A stretch of DNA of 64,000 nucleotides from Paludibacter sp. (lineage in GTDB: Bacteria > Bacteroidota > Bacteroidia > Bacteroidales > Paludibacteraceae): assembly GCA_031292575.1 (NCBI GenBank), contig JARLGX010000005.1:62001-126000 (forward strand). The letters are read 5' to 3'. How positions within the stretch are numbered: the first letter of the stretch is position 1; every line of letters begins with the position of its first letter. Both the position numbers and the translations under genes were made by a program. The notes under the pieces were generated by a model, which saw only the letters and a program-made list of their open reading frames with translations, was not told the origin of the DNA and searched no databases. Of the stretch, positions 1 to 7,194 are shown piece by piece.

Positions 1-714
1 TTTTAAAAATAAATCATCCTTCTTTTCAAAATCAGGATTATACGATTTTCCCATGTGCAATAACCCTGCATGAGAAAATGTATCCGATCTTGTTTTATGA
101 GCCAATATTCCAACCGGTGTTTCACTAACCTTAGCCTCAAGGACTACTGCTCCGGCACCATCGGCATATAACATGCAGTCTCTGTCATGAGGATCGCTAA
201 TGCGCGACAGAACCTCGGCACCAATAACCAAAATCTTTTTAGCATCACCTGATTTAATAAAATAATCTGCCTGAATAACTCCTTGTAACCAACCGGGGCA
301 GCCAAAAGTCAAATCGTAAGCAATGGTTTCGGGGTTTTTAATTCCGAGCTTTTGCTTTACTTTCGAGGCCATTGCAGGTACATGATCAGAAGCACGATTA
401 TCGAATTGAGTATCGCCAAAATTATTTGCAACAATAATGTAGTCTAGCTCTTCCTTATCAATATTTGCTGATAGAATTGCATTTTCAGCTGCAAAAAAAG
501 CCATATCTGATGTAGTTAAATCATCAGTAATATAACGTCTTTCGGCAATAGTTGTAATTTCCAGAAATTTATCCGTGATTTCCTTATTGGATTTTGTTAT
601 CTTTTCTCCGTTCGATTCAAAAAATTCATTTTTGTGAAAATCTTCGTTCTTAATTTGTTTTGAGGGAATGTAATTCCCTGTTCCAGTTATTACACTATAA
701 GTACTTGTATTCAT
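1..714 (-). CDS. 3-oxoacyl-ACP synthase III family protein, partial (C-terminus off the left edge)
   Basis: This gene is not in the ORF track because it leaves the window; I translated it from the ATG at 714. About 238 codons are visible. The product begins MNTSTYSVITGTGNYIPS and carries the thiolase-fold active-site motif FGCPGW, with the Cys at residue 139. Downstream, YADGAGAVVLE matches the conserved FabH region. The family condenses an acyl-CoA with malonyl-ACP to start fatty acid or related acyl chains in the cytoplasm. The active-site His and Asn regions lie outside the window. Bacteroidota often carry several FabH paralogues, so this may serve a specialised lipid or pigment pathway rather than the main fatty acid pathway. 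The neighbour aroK is on the same strand 199 bp upstream with its own promoter-like box, so the two need not be one operon. Confidence 0.85.
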   Translation of the reverse strand, partial: MNTSTYSVITGTGNYIPSKQIKNEDFHKNEFFESNGEKITKSNKEITDKFLEITTIAERRYITDDLTTSDMAFFAAENAILSANIDKEELDYIIVANNFGDTQFDNRASDHVPAMASKVKQKLGIKNPETIAYDLTFGCPGWLQGVIQADYFIKSGDAKKILVIGAEVLSRISDPHDRDCMLYADGAGAVVLEAKVSETPVGILAHKTRSDTFSHAGLLHMGKSYNPDFEKKDDLFLK

Positions 715-781
715 GTTTTAATTTAAATGTTCTGGTAAATATATAATCTGTTTTTTTGGTAATTTAATTCTATTTTGGGGA

Positions 782-789
782 CAAAGTTA
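782..789 (-). promoter_or_regulatory. -7 box of the ketoacyl synthase gene
   Basis: The minus strand reads TAACTTTG, a match to the Bacteroidota -7 consensus TAnnTTTG, about 68 nt upstream of the ATG. I see no clear -33 TTTG, so this is a one-element call. Confidence 0.4.
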
Positions 790-913
790 AAAATAATTTT
801 GAGATATTTGAGTATGAAATACTTTTATGTGACATAAAGAACTTAATGTCTATTATCAAAAACACTGTAAATAGCACTAAAATAAACCGATAAGAATTAT
901 AAAATCAGAAAAA

Positions 914-1432
914 TTAATTTTCTCTTTTACGCACTAATTCACTAATTTCCATAACCACATCTTCAATTTCACCTGAAATAGAATATTCGGCTTGTGCGTA
1001 AAAAGGTTCTCGTTTGTCCAATCCTTCAGCTATAAATCTATTCAGTTCTTCCCCTTTTCGATCAGCAAGCAGAGGTCGCTTATTAGCATGTGAGGCTTCA
1101 AGACGTTCGCACAGGTCAGCAGCTGAGTGTTTGAGGTAAACGGTTAGACCATGAGTCTTCATATATTCCATGTTGTCGAAGAAGCATGGAGCACCACCAC
1201 CGGTAGAAATTATTACGTTTTCAAATTCGGCAACTTCGTGTAGGCATTGTTGTTCAAGTATTCTGAATTCGGATTCTCCAATTTCCGAGAATATCTGAGA
1301 AACAGTTTTAAAATGCTTCTCTTCTATATGCGTATCCATATCCACAAAATTGTAACCAAGTTCCTTAGCCAATAATTTACCAATCGTAGTTTTGCCGGAT
1401 CCCATGTATCCTATCAAGAAAACTCTTTTCAT
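914..1432 (-). CDS. aroK: Shikimate kinase
   Basis: The product phosphorylates shikimate at O3 with ATP, the fifth step of the chorismate pathway for aromatic amino acids. The 172 residues match the usual family length. The Walker A loop GYMGSGKTTIG is at residues 8-18 with Lys14. The shikimate-binding residues appear as DMD at 31-33, Arg57, and GGGAP at 78-82. The lid region contains NKRPLLADR. The ATG at 1432 gives the canonical MKRVFLIGYMGSGKT beginning. It stands alone between the partial ketoacyl synthase and the divergent asparaginase. A TATTTTTG box lies upstream at 1495-1488 on the minus strand. The identification is secure. Confidence 0.96.
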   Translation of the reverse strand: MKRVFLIGYMGSGKTTIGKLLAKELGYNFVDMDTHIEEKHFKTVSQIFSEIGESEFRILEQQCLHEVAEFENVIISTGGGAPCFFDNMEYMKTHGLTVYLKHSAADLCERLEASHANKRPLLADRKGEELNRFIAEGLDKREPFYAQAEYSISGEIEDVVMEISELVRKREN

Positions 1433-1487
1433 TATAATAATCTATAAGTATTTAAATCAATTACTTATGTTTTGAATTTAAAGTTAG

Positions 1488-1495
1488 CAAAAATA
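1488..1495 (-). promoter_or_regulatory. -7 box of aroK
   Basis: The minus strand reads TATTTTTG, fitting TAnnTTTG, about 56 nt upstream of the aroK ATG. There is no convincing -33 element at the right distance. Confidence 0.4.
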
Positions 1496-1591
1496 GTAAT
1501 AAATTATCAAGGGGAGGTTTATTTGCGAATAAAAAACTCAAAATCGGATTCAAAATGTGACTTTAGTACCGTAATGGTTGATTTTTTACGC

Positions 1592-1599
1592 TATCTTTG
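1592..1599 (+). promoter_or_regulatory. -7 box of the asparaginase gene
   Basis: TATCTTTG is an exact TAnnTTTG match. It covers the TTG start codon assumed in the ORF track (1597), so translation must begin further downstream; the GTG at 1624 leaves a leader of roughly 20 nt. Confidence 0.6.
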
Positions 1600-1623
1600 C
1601 AAGAAATTTTTTACATAATTGTT

Positions 1624-2658
1624 GTGGATAAAGAAAGTGCTGTATTATTGATTTTTACGGGTGGAACCATCAGTATGTCAGAAGACCCGGCAACTGGAGC
1701 ATTACGCCCCATCGATTTTGACCGACTTCAAGAATATTTGCCTGAACTTAAGCAAACCGGCATTCGTGTAAAGAGTATTCCCTTTTTGCCGCTTATCGAC
1801 TCGTCGGACGTTCATCCACCGGTATGGGAGCGAATGGCACAGATCATTCAGGAAAATTATGATGATTTTGACGGATTTGTAGTGCTTCATGGCACTGATA
1901 CTATGGCTTATTCTGCATCAGCGATGAGTTTTATGCTTGAAAATTTATCTAAGCCCGTAATATTTACCGGAGCTCAGTTACCCATTGGTATGATGCGTTC
2001 GGATGCTAAAGAAAATTTGCTAACCGCTATAGAAATTGCCACCGCTAAAGAAAACGGGCAACCAATTGTTCCTGAAGTATGTATATTTTTCGAAGACACA
2101 CTTTTCCGCGGAAACCGCACAACGAAGAAAAATGCAGAACATTTCAGCGCTTTCAATTCATACAATTATCCGCCTTTAGCCAAAGCAGGTGTTCATATTA
2201 AGTATTTCCGTTCGTATGTTCACTATCCGTCGGCCGGAACCAGTCTACGCGTTCGAACCAAAATAGATCAAAATATTGCTATTCTAAAACTGTTTCCAGG
2301 TATTTCGGAGCACACAGTAAATGCTATTTTGAATATTTCAGGATTAAAAGCAGTAGTTCTCGAAAGCTTTGGTGCAGGGAACGCCCCTCGTCGAACTTGG
2401 TTCTTCAATTCGCTAAAAGAAGCAACCGACCGTGGAATTTTAATTGTAAATAAAACACAGTGTAGTACTGGTTCTGTGGAAATGGGACGTTACGAAACCA
2501 GCCTGAATCTTGTAAATGCTGGTGTAATGAGTGCTTACGATTGTACCACTGAGGCTATTGTTACCAAACTAATGCACTTGTTAGGCGAGTACGATTCGCT
2601 TGACGATGTAAAGCATAAACTTAGTGTGAGCATGTGTGGTGAAATGACCGTGATTTAG
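1624..2658 (+). CDS. ansA: Type I L-asparaginase
   Basis: The product hydrolyses L-asparagine to aspartate and ammonia in the cytoplasm. The two catalytic threonine motifs of the family are visible: TGGTIS close to the N-terminus and HGTDTM about 80 residues later. TGAQLPIG and a C-terminal STGSVEMGRYE region are also typical. I place the start at GTG 1624 (MDKESAVLLIFTGG) rather than at the track's TTG 1597. The upstream codons overlap a perfect -7 promoter box, and known cytoplasmic asparaginases begin only about ten residues before TGGTI. This gives 344 residues, close to the E. coli AnsA length. The absence of a signal peptide fits the cytoplasmic type I enzyme. The gene ends at a large bidirectional terminator shared with the convergent beta-propeller gene. 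Confidence 0.93.
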   Translation: MDKESAVLLIFTGGTISMSEDPATGALRPIDFDRLQEYLPELKQTGIRVKSIPFLPLIDSSDVHPPVWERMAQIIQENYDDFDGFVVLHGTDTMAYSASAMSFMLENLSKPVIFTGAQLPIGMMRSDAKENLLTAIEIATAKENGQPIVPEVCIFFEDTLFRGNRTTKKNAEHFSAFNSYNYPPLAKAGVHIKYFRSYVHYPSAGTSLRVRTKIDQNIAILKLFPGISEHTVNAILNISGLKAVVLESFGAGNAPRRTWFFNSLKEATDRGILIVNKTQCSTGSVEMGRYETSLNLVNAGVMSAYDCTTEAIVTKLMHLLGEYDSLDDVKHKLSVSMCGEMTVI

Positions 2659-2664
2659 GATTGA

Positions 2665-2730
2665 TAAACAGAGTAACTAAAAAAAGGAATAAGACCATAA
2701 TCTTATTCCTTTTTTTAGTTACTCTGTTTA
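2665..2730. terminator. Bidirectional terminator with a perfect 30-bp stem
   Basis: Bases 2665-2694 and 2701-2730 are exact reverse complements, separated by the 6-nt loop CCATAA. The stem contains seven-base A and T runs, so it can act as an intrinsic terminator in both directions. It sits between the convergent asparaginase gene (stop at 2658) and the beta-propeller gene (stop at 2740). A perfect 30-bp arm is much longer than typical intrinsic terminators. Confidence 0.85.
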
Positions 2731-2739
2731 TACTCAGTT

Positions 2740-3765
2740 TTATTTTAATCCAACTTCAAGTACCGTGAAGGAATTCGGTTTCAAAGATGGTCGTGGATGT
2801 GAATTTTCAGCTGTTGGTGCAGGAACTTCACCATACTCAGCTGTTGGCAAATAAATTTTATGTGTTTTAGAATTCAACGTTATCGTTCTGGCTCCTTTTT
2901 GAGTTGGAAAGTTTTCTAAAACAGAAAATTTATTTTCATTTTCTTCCTGAACCACAGTCATAAATCCTTCGCCACACGAAGCATAGACTCTCTTTAAAAC
3001 CGGATCAAAAGATACGCCATCAACACCTTTACCAATTGGAAGCGTTGCAACAACTTTTCCATTTTCGGTATTAAGGACAACCAATGTCTTATTATCGCAA
3101 ACCGAAAATAAGCGATGATTCTTCACATCAAAAGCCAACCCGCTTGGTTCTTCGCCTGGTTTAATTGACCAGTTGTGGAGAACCTTCAACGTTTTGGCAT
3201 CGATTTCGCTTATTGTGCTTTTATTTTCAATGTTCACATAAATTTTCCCATTACCATCGGTTGCAGAAAATTCAGGTTTCCCTGACAATTGAATAGTTCC
3301 AATAACTTTATTAGTCACAGCGTCAATAACTGTAGAGTTTGAACTTCGTCCGTTAAATGTAAAAACTCTGGATGTAAATGGGTCATAAAGAATTGCATCC
3401 GGATTATTGCCGGTTACTTTTATTTTTTCAATAAATTCTAACTTTTTTAAATCAATAATAGTCACTGAAGAGTCTCTCCCATCACTAATAAAGCCTTTAT
3501 TCAAATTTTCGGCTACAGCTATTCCGTGTACACCTTGCGTATTTGTTATTGTTCCAATAAGAGTGTTATTGGTTACGTCAACAACCTGAACCATATTACC
3601 ATGCGAAACATATAACCGGGAAGCAGATTCATCCATTGTTATATAATCCCAGCCACCGTTACCATCCAAATGTATTTTGCTTAATACCTGATACTTGGAT
3701 TGCGCAAAAACGGAGCTTGCACTGACAAAAAGCAATAAAACGAAAGAAAAATGTAGTTTTTTCAT
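2740..3765 (-). CDS. Secreted YVTN/YncE-like beta-propeller protein
   Basis: The 341-residue product has an N-terminal signal peptide, with a hydrophobic stretch ending SSVFAQS near residue 22, so it is predicted to be exported. The rest consists of repeated roughly 40-residue units such as RLYVSHGNMVQVVDVTNN and SSVTIIDLKKLEFIEKI. These are the YVTN repeats that fold as a seven-bladed propeller in YncE-like proteins. Family members bind ligands or partners in the periplasm, and no enzymatic residues can be assigned here. The gene is a single unit, separated from the upstream rsmA by a small ORF and ending at the shared bidirectional terminator. The substrate or partner is unknown. Confidence 0.8.
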   Translation of the reverse strand: MKKLHFSFVLLLFVSASSVFAQSKYQVLSKIHLDGNGGWDYITMDESASRLYVSHGNMVQVVDVTNNTLIGTITNTQGVHGIAVAENLNKGFISDGRDSSVTIIDLKKLEFIEKIKVTGNNPDAILYDPFTSRVFTFNGRSSNSTVIDAVTNKVIGTIQLSGKPEFSATDGNGKIYVNIENKSTISEIDAKTLKVLHNWSIKPGEEPSGLAFDVKNHRLFSVCDNKTLVVLNTENGKVVATLPIGKGVDGVSFDPVLKRVYASCGEGFMTVVQEENENKFSVLENFPTQKGARTITLNSKTHKIYLPTAEYGEVPAPTAENSHPRPSLKPNSFTVLEVGLK

Positions 3766-3810
3766 TTTTAAAAATTTTGAATTAATAGTAGGGATGTTTA
3801 GAACAAAAAA

Positions 3811-3960
3811 TCACTCTTTAAATAATTCGTTCAATTTTTGTTCAATTTCTTTGACTGCTTTCGATTGAGAAAGTAAAATCTCGTTATTGTTTTTTAAATC
3901 AATTGACTCAAACAAAGTGCCAATAAATTCCTCCAACGATTGGATATTTTGAATAATCAC
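3811..3960 (-). CDS. Possible 49-residue coiled-coil protein downstream of rsmA
   Basis: This is too short for the ORF track. Reading from GTG 3960 gives 49 residues of charged heptad-like sequence ending KEIEQKLNELFKE. An in-frame TAA lies directly before the GTG, so no longer version exists. The frame starts 24 bp after the rsmA stop codon on the same strand and could be translated from the rsmA transcript. I do not recognise the family. The regular hydrophobic spacing and acidic/basic composition favour a real helical peptide, but the non-ATG start and lack of a visible ribosome-binding site leave doubt. Confidence 0.35.
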   Translation of the reverse strand: MIIQNIQSLEEFIGTLFESIDLKNNNEILLSQSKAVKEIEQKLNELFKE

Positions 3961-3984
3961 TTAATTTTCAATTAGATAAACTTA

Positions 3985-4767
3985 TTACTTTGAAGCAAGT
4001 GCAGCTTCTACCCTATTTGTCAGGTCAATAAATGCAGCCACATCCAATCGCTCCGGTCGCAAATCGAACAACGAGTCAGCATACATAGGATGACCGGCTT
4101 CAACGAGTGGCTTCAATGAGTTGCGTAAAGTTTTACGACGTTGGTTGAAAGACGTTTTGACCACCGTTTTAAATAGCTGTTCGTTGCATTTAATCTGAGA
4201 CACGTCATTCCGGGTAAATCTGATCACAGCCGATTTAACCTTTGGGGGCGGGTCAAAAACGTGCTCGTGAACAGTGAAAAGGTATTCAATTTTATAATAA
4301 GCCTGCATCAATACACTCAAAATTCCGTAGGTTTTACTTCCGGCTGGAGCTGCAATGCGTTCGGCTACTTCTTTTTGAATCATACCTGCCAAACATGGAA
4401 TTGAATCCTTGTTGTCGAGCATTTTAAAGAAGATTTGGCTCGAAATATTGTACGGAAAATTGCCAATAACACAAAACTTGCTTGGAAAAATACTTTTCAA
4501 ATCCATTTTCAGAAAATCAGCTTCAATAACTTTGAGCTTCGGATAATGTTCTTGAAGGTACTTCACCGATTCCGTATCAAGCTCTACTGCCGTGAGGTCA
4601 ATCAACGGATTTTGAAGTAAAAACTGAGTAAGCACTCCCATTCCCGGACCAATTTCGAGCACAGAGGTTTCTCCGTCAAGGATCAAACTATTAGCAATCT
4701 GACTGGCGATTCCCATGTCTTTTAGAAAATGCTGTCCCAGGTATTTTTTTGCTCTTACTTCTGTCAT
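3985..4767 (-). CDS. rsmA: 16S rRNA (adenine1518/1519-N6)-dimethyltransferase
   Basis: Also called ksgA. The enzyme dimethylates two adjacent adenines in the 3' hairpin of 16S rRNA with S-adenosylmethionine during 30S assembly. The SAM-binding motif EIGPGMGVLTQFLL is near residues 38-51, and the adenine-site motif appears as NFPYNISSQIFF near residues 104-115. The C-terminal helical domain contains the conserved region FNQRRKTLRNSL. The length of 260 residues is normal. The start MTEVRAKKYLGQHFL is the expected beginning, with the conserved KKxLGQHFL segment. The gene is divergent from the GtrA/flippase pair. A 10-bp hairpin lies just upstream of the start codon. Confidence 0.96.
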   Translation of the reverse strand: MTEVRAKKYLGQHFLKDMGIASQIANSLILDGETSVLEIGPGMGVLTQFLLQNPLIDLTAVELDTESVKYLQEHYPKLKVIEADFLKMDLKSIFPSKFCVIGNFPYNISSQIFFKMLDNKDSIPCLAGMIQKEVAERIAAPAGSKTYGILSVLMQAYYKIEYLFTVHEHVFDPPPKVKSAVIRFTRNDVSQIKCNEQLFKTVVKTSFNQRRKTLRNSLKPLVEAGHPMYADSLFDLRPERLDVAAFIDLTNRVEAALASK

Positions 4768-4782
4768 TAGTTTGATATTTAT

Positions 4783-4805
4783 GCTGAATTTTGTTAAAAT
4801 TCAGC
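4783..4805. repeat. Perfect 10-bp hairpin upstream of rsmA
   Basis: GCTGAATTTT and AAAATTCAGC flank the 3-nt loop GTT. It lies 16 bp upstream of the rsmA ATG and about 12 bp from the divergent gtrA promoter. It could be a leader hairpin or an operator. It is followed by neither gene end nor T-run, so it is not a terminator. Confidence 0.45.
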
Positions 4806-4816
4806 TGGATGCGAAA

Positions 4817-4842
4817 TTGTCAATTCATAAATTGTATCTTTG
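4817..4842 (+). promoter_or_regulatory. Promoter of the GtrA/flippase pair
   Basis: A TTG at 4817-4819 precedes TATCTTTG at 4835-4842. The -7 box is an exact TAnnTTTG match. The 15-nt spacing is a little short for the family. The leader to the ATG at 4941 would be about 95 nt. Confidence 0.5.
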
Positions 4843-4940
4843 CATAGCCGAATAAAAAGCACACAAAAGTAATTAAAATTGTTTGTTATTACGACATTAT
4901 CGATGCAACAAAATACTGTGAAACAATCCAAGACAGCTCA

Positions 4941-5435
4941 ATGAGAAAAGAATTTATATCTGTTGGTCGTCATATTTGTATAGTTATCGACTTTTTCTAT
5001 CCACCTTTTAGAAAATATATGACTTTGCAGTTTTTCCGTTATGGAATTTCGGGAGTGGCAAATATGATTTTCGACTGGATCTTATACTTCACCATTTATC
5101 ATTTTGCTTTGAGGCAACACATGTTATCATTTGGTTTTATGACATTTAGCTCTCATATTGCAGCTTTATTTCTCACTTTCCCGATAACTCTTTTTACCGG
5201 ATTTTTGCTTCAAAAATACGTCACGTTCACTTCGTCGGAACTACGCGGAAAAGTTCAACTGTTTCGTTACTCAATTGTTGTATTTACCAATTTATTATTA
5301 AATTATTTGGGATTGAAACTTTTGGTCGATATTATAGGTCTTTTCCCTACTCCATCAAAAATGATAGTTACAATATTCACCACAATGTTCAGCTATTTCT
5401 CTCAAAAGAAGTACACATTTAAAACGCATTCTTAA
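4941..5435 (+). CDS. GtrA family integral membrane protein
   Basis: The 164-residue product has four hydrophobic segments and the family-typical beginning of the membrane part, FFRYGISGVANMIFDWILY, followed by the late motif YFSQKKYTF. GtrA-like proteins are thought to move or help move lipid-linked sugars across the inner membrane for polysaccharide or O-antigen decoration. No glycosyltransferase partner is adjacent, so the sugar is unknown. The first 30 residues before MTLQFFRYG are less typical; the ATG at the inner Met could be the true start, but the membrane core is unaffected. A flippase-like protein follows after 45 bp on the same strand and is probably in the same operon. Confidence 0.82.
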   Translation: MRKEFISVGRHICIVIDFFYPPFRKYMTLQFFRYGISGVANMIFDWILYFTIYHFALRQHMLSFGFMTFSSHIAALFLTFPITLFTGFLLQKYVTFTSSELRGKVQLFRYSIVVFTNLLLNYLGLKLLVDIIGLFPTPSKMIVTIFTTMFSYFSQKKYTFKTHS

Positions 5436-5480
5436 ATTGGAATAAGGTTTCTTAACTTATTATTCATTAAACTCCTCTAA

Positions 5481-6461
5481 ATGAAGGCTTTTATTCAACC
5501 TATTGAAATTCATAAATTCATAAAAGAAAGATGGGTTTCGATGTTGAAATGGATAATCCTACTGGCTGCTTTTTCTTTTCTTACATACAAATTTATCACA
5601 TTCAATCAATACAATCAATTCTTAATCCATTGGAAATCAATTTCGCCATCGCAGTTTTGGTGGCTTATAGGCGTGTTGGCGTTGCTGCCGCTCAATTGGC
5701 TGCTTGAAGCAATAAAATGGAGAAAATTAGTTTCTAAAGTACAGGAAATTAATATAAATAATTCTATTAAAGGAGTGTTGGCCGGCATTTCAACGGGATT
5801 CTTCACACCCAATCGTGTTGGAGAACTGGTTGGACGAGTAATATATTTGGATGCCGAGAAACGAAAAGCAGGAGTAACTTTGAGCGTTGTAAATAGTCTG
5901 AGCCAAAACCTTGTAATGACTTTAATTGGCGTTCCGGCTTGTTTTTTGTATTTTAACAGAGCTGCAACAAAAATTGAGATCAATAGTGCTTCTTATTTAA
6001 CTGTTTTAATCTCTTGCTTATTGATTTTAGGTTTAGTTTATTTCAAACTTCCGCAACTCAGCCGCCTCTTTAAACAAAGTCGTTATTCCGAAAAGATAAA
6101 AGAATTTACCTATTGTCTTAATGATTTCAATAAACAGGACTTATTTCAAATAATGTTTATTTCGCTTTGTCGGTTCATTACTTTTAGCCTTCAGTTTTTC
6201 CTTATGTTGCGGTTTTTTGGAGTTGATTTAACTGCCATACAAGCTTTAATAGCTATTCCTACAACCTATTTATTTGTAACATATACGCCATCGTTGGCTT
6301 TTTCTGAACCGGCAGTTCGAAGCTCGTATGCTGTAATTGTTATGGGAGCTTTCTCTGGTCAGGTAGTTGGTATCGCTTTAGCAGGAGTTTGTATCTGGTT
6401 GGTAAACTTTGTCATTCCGATGTTGATAGGATCGGTGATTTTGGTAAGGAAAAGAGCGTAG
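5481..6461 (+). CDS. Lysylphosphatidylglycerol synthase TM-region/AglD-like flippase-type membrane protein
   Basis: The 326-residue product is almost wholly hydrophobic, with about eight predicted membrane spans. It contains the family signature region LLEAIKWRKLV followed by STGFFTPNRVGELVGR near residue 113. This resembles the membrane domain of MprF and of AglD-like proteins, which lack the soluble synthase domain. Such stand-alone proteins are inferred to translocate lipids or act in isoprenoid/polysaccharide metabolism. The exact substrate cannot be read from sequence. The ATG at 5481 is used; the Met at residue 21, directly before the first membrane span, is an alternative. It probably shares the promoter of the GtrA gene. 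Confidence 0.75.
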   Translation: MKAFIQPIEIHKFIKERWVSMLKWIILLAAFSFLTYKFITFNQYNQFLIHWKSISPSQFWWLIGVLALLPLNWLLEAIKWRKLVSKVQEININNSIKGVLAGISTGFFTPNRVGELVGRVIYLDAEKRKAGVTLSVVNSLSQNLVMTLIGVPACFLYFNRAATKIEINSASYLTVLISCLLILGLVYFKLPQLSRLFKQSRYSEKIKEFTYCLNDFNKQDLFQIMFISLCRFITFSLQFFLMLRFFGVDLTAIQALIAIPTTYLFVTYTPSLAFSEPAVRSSYAVIVMGAFSGQVVGIALAGVCIWLVNFVIPMLIGSVILVRKRA

Positions 6462-6554
6462 AATTTATTTGTGACTACATTTTTATTTCTAAAATTGCCA
6501 CTTAGCTTTATTTCGTCGATATATCGCTTTACAAAACAAAATTAAGTTGATGAC

Positions 6555-6584
6555 AAAAAAGCCCTTTTCCAATCGGAAAAGGGC
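6555..6584 (-). terminator. Intrinsic terminator of tRNA-Glu/rpsT
   Basis: A perfect 10-bp stem, GCCCTTTTCC and GGAAAAGGGC, has loop AATC. On the minus strand it is followed by six T residues. It lies about 25 bp beyond the rpsT stop codon. Confidence 0.88.
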
Positions 6585-6608
6585 TTCAGTATAATTTTCA
6601 AGAAGCAA

Positions 6609-6863
6609 TTACGCCAATTTGTTTACATAAACAGCCAACTTAGATTTTAAGTTGCTGGCTTTGTTTTTGTGAATGATATTACGTTTTGCCAATTTATCTA
6701 ACATTGCACTGATTTTTGGTAACATTTCAGTAGCAACTGTTTTGTCTGCAGTAGTACGCAATTTACGCACAGCATTACGAGCTGTTTTTGCATAATAACG
6801 ATTGTGCAATTTTTTCTTTTCAGCTTGACGAATTCTTTTAATCGATGATTTGTGATTTGCCAT
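6609..6863 (-). CDS. rpsT: 30S ribosomal protein S20
   Basis: The 84-residue, highly basic product begins [17 protein letters not shown] and continues with [16 protein letters not shown], the classic S20 pattern. S20 is a primary binding protein of the 16S rRNA body, stabilising the 30S subunit. The length is normal. tRNA-Glu lies 44 bp upstream on the same strand with a strong promoter ahead of it, and I see no second promoter between them. The mRNA is therefore probably released by tRNA 3' processing. A strong terminator follows. Confidence 0.97.
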   Translation of the reverse strand: MANHKSSIKRIRQAEKKKLHNRYYAKTARNAVRKLRTTADKTVATEMLPKISAMLDKLAKRNIIHKNKASNLKSKLAVYVNKLA

Positions 6864-6907
6864 CTCAATCTTATTTTTTAAATCTGTAAATTTCTTATTT
6901 TTTTCTG

Positions 6908-6979
6908 TAGTCCATAGGGGAGTCGAACCCCTCTTTCCAGGATGAAAACCTGGCGTCCTAACCGATAGACGAATGGACC
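6908..6979 (-). tRNA. tRNA-Glu (anticodon UUC)
   Basis: The minus strand folds into a standard cloverleaf. The acceptor strand GGTCCAT pairs with ATGGACT, including one G-T pair at the end. The anticodon stem CCAGG/CCTGG encloses TTTTCAT, giving anticodon TTC. The T arm is GAGGGGTTCGACTCCCC-like with TTCGACT in the loop. The discriminator is A, and the 3' CCA is not encoded (the DNA continues CAG). It is followed by rpsT in the same transcript. Confidence 0.95.
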
Positions 6980-7023
6980 ATCTGATTTTTTTAATTAAGA
7001 ACTGTTATTCTCAATTGCGGGTG

Positions 7024-7054
7024 CAAATATACGTCTCTTTTTTGAATTGACAAA
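7024..7054 (-). promoter_or_regulatory. Promoter of tRNA-Glu/rpsT
   Basis: On the minus strand TTTG (7054-7051) is followed after exactly 19 nt by TATATTTG (7031-7024), a full match to both Bacteroidota promoter elements. The expected start is about 40 nt upstream of the mature tRNA 5' end. Confidence 0.8.
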
Positions 7055-7168
7055 GGCTTTGCTGTAATTATTTCTATTTTTTCGTAATGAACTATTTATC
7101 AACTTATAGAACCATCAAACCAATCAAATTTCAAAAGAACAGTCTCGTATTTAAACTGAATAATTTGT

Positions 7169-7176
7169 TACATTTG
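7169..7176 (+). promoter_or_regulatory. -7 box of recO
   Basis: TACATTTG matches TAnnTTTG. It lies inside the N-terminal extension of the ORF-track version of recO and about 18 nt before the ATG at 7195, which supports the later start. Confidence 0.5.
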
Positions 7177-7194
7177 CAGCTTGATTTGATTTTT

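Noticed and set aside
831-850. GACATAAAG/CTTAATGTC imperfect palindrome after aroK
   Set aside because: One mismatch and almost no loop, no T-run and not close to a start codon; too weak to call a terminator or operator.
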